DNA from: Jatrophihabitans endophyticus
Lineage (GTDB): Bacteria > Actinomycetota > Actinomycetes > Mycobacteriales > Jatrophihabitantaceae
Direction: 5' to 3'
NCBI RefSeq assembly: GCF_900129455.1
Contig: NZ_FQVU01000003.1
Coordinates: 124,001-188,000, forward strand
DNA: 64,000 nucleotides
Both the position numbers and the translations under genes were made by a program. Below, piece by piece: positions 62,636 through 64,000 of this stretch; positions within the stretch are counted from its first letter, which is position 1, and each line of letters starts with the position of its first letter. Under the pieces are notes generated by a model. That model searched no databases and was not told where the DNA came from. It saw only the letters and a program-made list of their open reading frames with translations.

Positions 62636-63657
62636 CCTGGACCATGCCGCACGAGGGGGTGCGGCAGGACCGGCTCTGGGTCGCCTGGCCGACGAAGGGA
62701 TACACCCTCGGCGACACGGCCGAGGACGCCGCCACCGCACGGCGCACCTGGGCCGCGGTCGCGAACGCCGCGGCACAGTTCCAACGGGTCACCGTCGTCG
62801 CCTGCCCGCAGGACGTCGACGTGGCGCGCCACCACCTGAGCGCGGCGGTCGAGATCCGCGCGCGCGGCATCGACGACGCCTGGATCCGCGACGCCGGGCC
62901 GACGTTCGTCACCGACGGCCCCCGGCTCGGTGCCGTCACCTGGGTGTTCAACGGGTGGGGCGCGCAGGAGTGGGCGACGTGGGACCTGGACGCCACGCTG
63001 GGGCCGGCCGTGGCGCAATGGGCCGGGGCGGAACGGGTCGACTCCGACCTGGTCAACGAGGGCGGCGGCATCCACGTCGACGGTGAGGGGACGGTGCTGG
63101 TCACCGAGACCGTGCAGCTCGACCCCGGCCGCAATCCCGGGCTCTCGCGTGCCGACGTCGAGACCGAGCTGGCCCGCACCCTGGGCGCCACCCATGCGAT
63201 CTGGCTGCCTCGCGGGCTGACCCGCGACTCGGCCACCTACGGCACGCGCGGCCACGTCGACATCGTCGCGACGTTCGCCGAGCCGGGCGTCGTCCTGCTG
63301 CACGACCAGCGCGACGACGGTCACCCGGACCACGCGGTCACGGCAGCGGTCCGCGCGGTGCTCGCCGACGCCGTCGACGCCCGGGGCAAGCCGCTGGAGC
63401 TCGTCGACCTGCCGGCACCGCGCACGCTGCGCGACGCCGACGGCTGGGTCGACCACAGCTACGTCAACCACGTGCTCGTGAACGGCGCGGTGATCGCGTG
63501 CGCGTTCGACGACCCGCACGACGTCGAGGCCGTCGCCGTGCTGCGCGACGCATACCCCGGCCGCGAGGTCGTCACCGTCGACGCCCGGCCGCTGTTCGAG
63601 CGCGGCGGTGGCATCCACTGCATCACGCAGCAGCAACCGGCGGTGCCGCCGGTCTAG
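62632..63657 (+). CDS. aguA: Agmatine deiminase
   Basis: A 341-residue member of the peptidylarginine deiminase-like family. It turns agmatine into N-carbamoylputrescine and ammonia. Signature segments are WVAWP near the start, DDAWIRDAGPTFV, NEGGGIHVDGEGTVLVTE, GHVDIVATFAEPG and the C-terminal RGGGIHCITQQQP with the catalytic Cys. The GTG overlaps the aguB stop (GTGA). Together they make putrescine from agmatine; no transporter or regulator is next to them. Confidence 0.95.
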   Translation: MTWTMPHEGVRQDRLWVAWPTKGYTLGDTAEDAATARRTWAAVANAAAQFQRVTVVACPQDVDVARHHLSAAVEIRARGIDDAWIRDAGPTFVTDGPRLGAVTWVFNGWGAQEWATWDLDATLGPAVAQWAGAERVDSDLVNEGGGIHVDGEGTVLVTETVQLDPGRNPGLSRADVETELARTLGATHAIWLPRGLTRDSATYGTRGHVDIVATFAEPGVVLLHDQRDDGHPDHAVTAAVRAVLADAVDARGKPLELVDLPAPRTLRDADGWVDHSYVNHVLVNGAVIACAFDDPHDVEAVAVLRDAYPGREVVTVDARPLFERGGGIHCITQQQPAVPPV

Positions 63658-63667
63658 CGGGGCGGCC

Positions 63668-64000
63668 TCACAGGTCGAGGTGGGCGCCCATGACGGTCGT
63701 CCGGTCGATCGGCAGGCCGAAGTTCATCGCCGGGTTGGCGGCGTTGTGCGCGAGGCCGATGAACAGCCGCTTGCGCCACGTGGCGAGGCCGTCCGCCTCG
63801 CCCCGCTCGATGGACAGCCGGGACAGGAAGTACGACGCGGTCTCGGGGTCGAAGTCGAGCTCGTCGGTCATGCCGACGGCCTGTCGCAGCATCTCGGGGA
63901 TGTCCTGGTCGTCCTGGAAGCCGAACCGCACGTCGATGTGCGTGATGCCGTCGTCCTGGTGGACCAGGGGGTCGACGGTGATCCGCTCGTCGGGCGAGAT
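63668..64000 (-). CDS. kup: Kup-type potassium transporter, C-terminal end (partial)
   Basis: The frame continues beyond the right edge. The visible residues form the cytoplasmic tail of a Kup-family potassium uptake protein: RITVDPLVHQDDGITHIDVRFGF, YFLSRLSIERG, and MATWRKRLFIGLAHNAANPAMNFGLP-like text (LATWRKRLFIGL here), then the end at VMGAHLDL. The membrane portion is not in the window. It converges with aguA, ten bases apart. Confidence 0.85.
   Translation of the reverse strand: MSPDERITVDPLVHQDDGITHIDVRFGFQDDQDIPEMLRQAVGMTDELDFDPETASYFLSRLSIERGEADGLATWRKRLFIGLAHNAANPAMNFGLPIDRTTVMGAHLDL

Overview
The window is dense, very GC-rich DNA with many GTG starts, ATGA/GTGA stop-start overlaps and mycobacterial-type gene sets: an acyl-CoA desaturase with its reductase, dgt-dnaG, a WS/DGAT acyltransferase, a csoR-copZ-copA copper operon and PAS-SpoIIE signalling. 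This points to a free-living actinomycete, probably of the Frankiales/Jatrophihabitans/Geodermatophilales kind; the genus is inference, not seen. Starts were chosen from visible ribosome-binding sites and overlaps, so several differ from the longest open frame.

Layout. 1-5.4 kb: desaturase and reductase, divergent from pyruvate phosphate dikinase. 5.4-11 kb: a palindromic repeat array, a dehydrogenase, a YbjN-like protein, dgt, dnaG and tRNA-Asn. 11-21 kb: small secreted and membrane proteins, a MarR-controlled drug exporter, WS/DGAT, a TetR-controlled reductase, an MBL hydrolase and a formaldehyde-dehydrogenase-like enzyme. 21-24.5 kb: a copper-resistance locus with a CsoR-type operator between csoR-copZ-copA and a DUF4396 membrane protein. 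24.5-31 kb: a strictosidine-synthase-like lactonase, thiE, a sulfotransferase, a DUF202 protein, an AraC regulator and a coiled-coil protein.

31.3-35.4 kb is a small, lower-GC integrated island at the 3' end of a CAT-anticodon tRNA. It is bounded by a 31-bp near-perfect copy of the tRNA 3' end. It holds a broken HUH-type replication initiator, a broken tyrosine recombinase, a duplicated fragment of the neighbouring chromosomal gene, and one intact cargo gene: a P-loop ATPase resembling the Sll1717-type family. This is the strongest accessory region and a plausible defence island.

35.5-64 kb: a thiolase-lutABC lactate-oxidation operon; an SGNH lipoprotein; a four-gene glycosyltransferase/methyltransferase/terpenoid-cyclase-fold operon; a PAS-SpoIIE phosphatase whose tail is encoded by a second copy of the palindromic array; a Tat-exported phosphoesterase; topoisomerase IB; XRE-cupin and LuxR regulators; a hemerythrin-like protein; a complete peptide ABC transporter; an agmatine-to-putrescine pair (aguB, aguA); and the 3' end of a Kup-type potassium transporter.

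The most unusual non-coding signal is the pair of mirror-symmetric arrays of an 11-bp unit (CGACTGGCGAC and its inverse) with 19-20 bp period at 5357-5462 and 45736-45940. They share the same internal geometry and both overlap stop codons.
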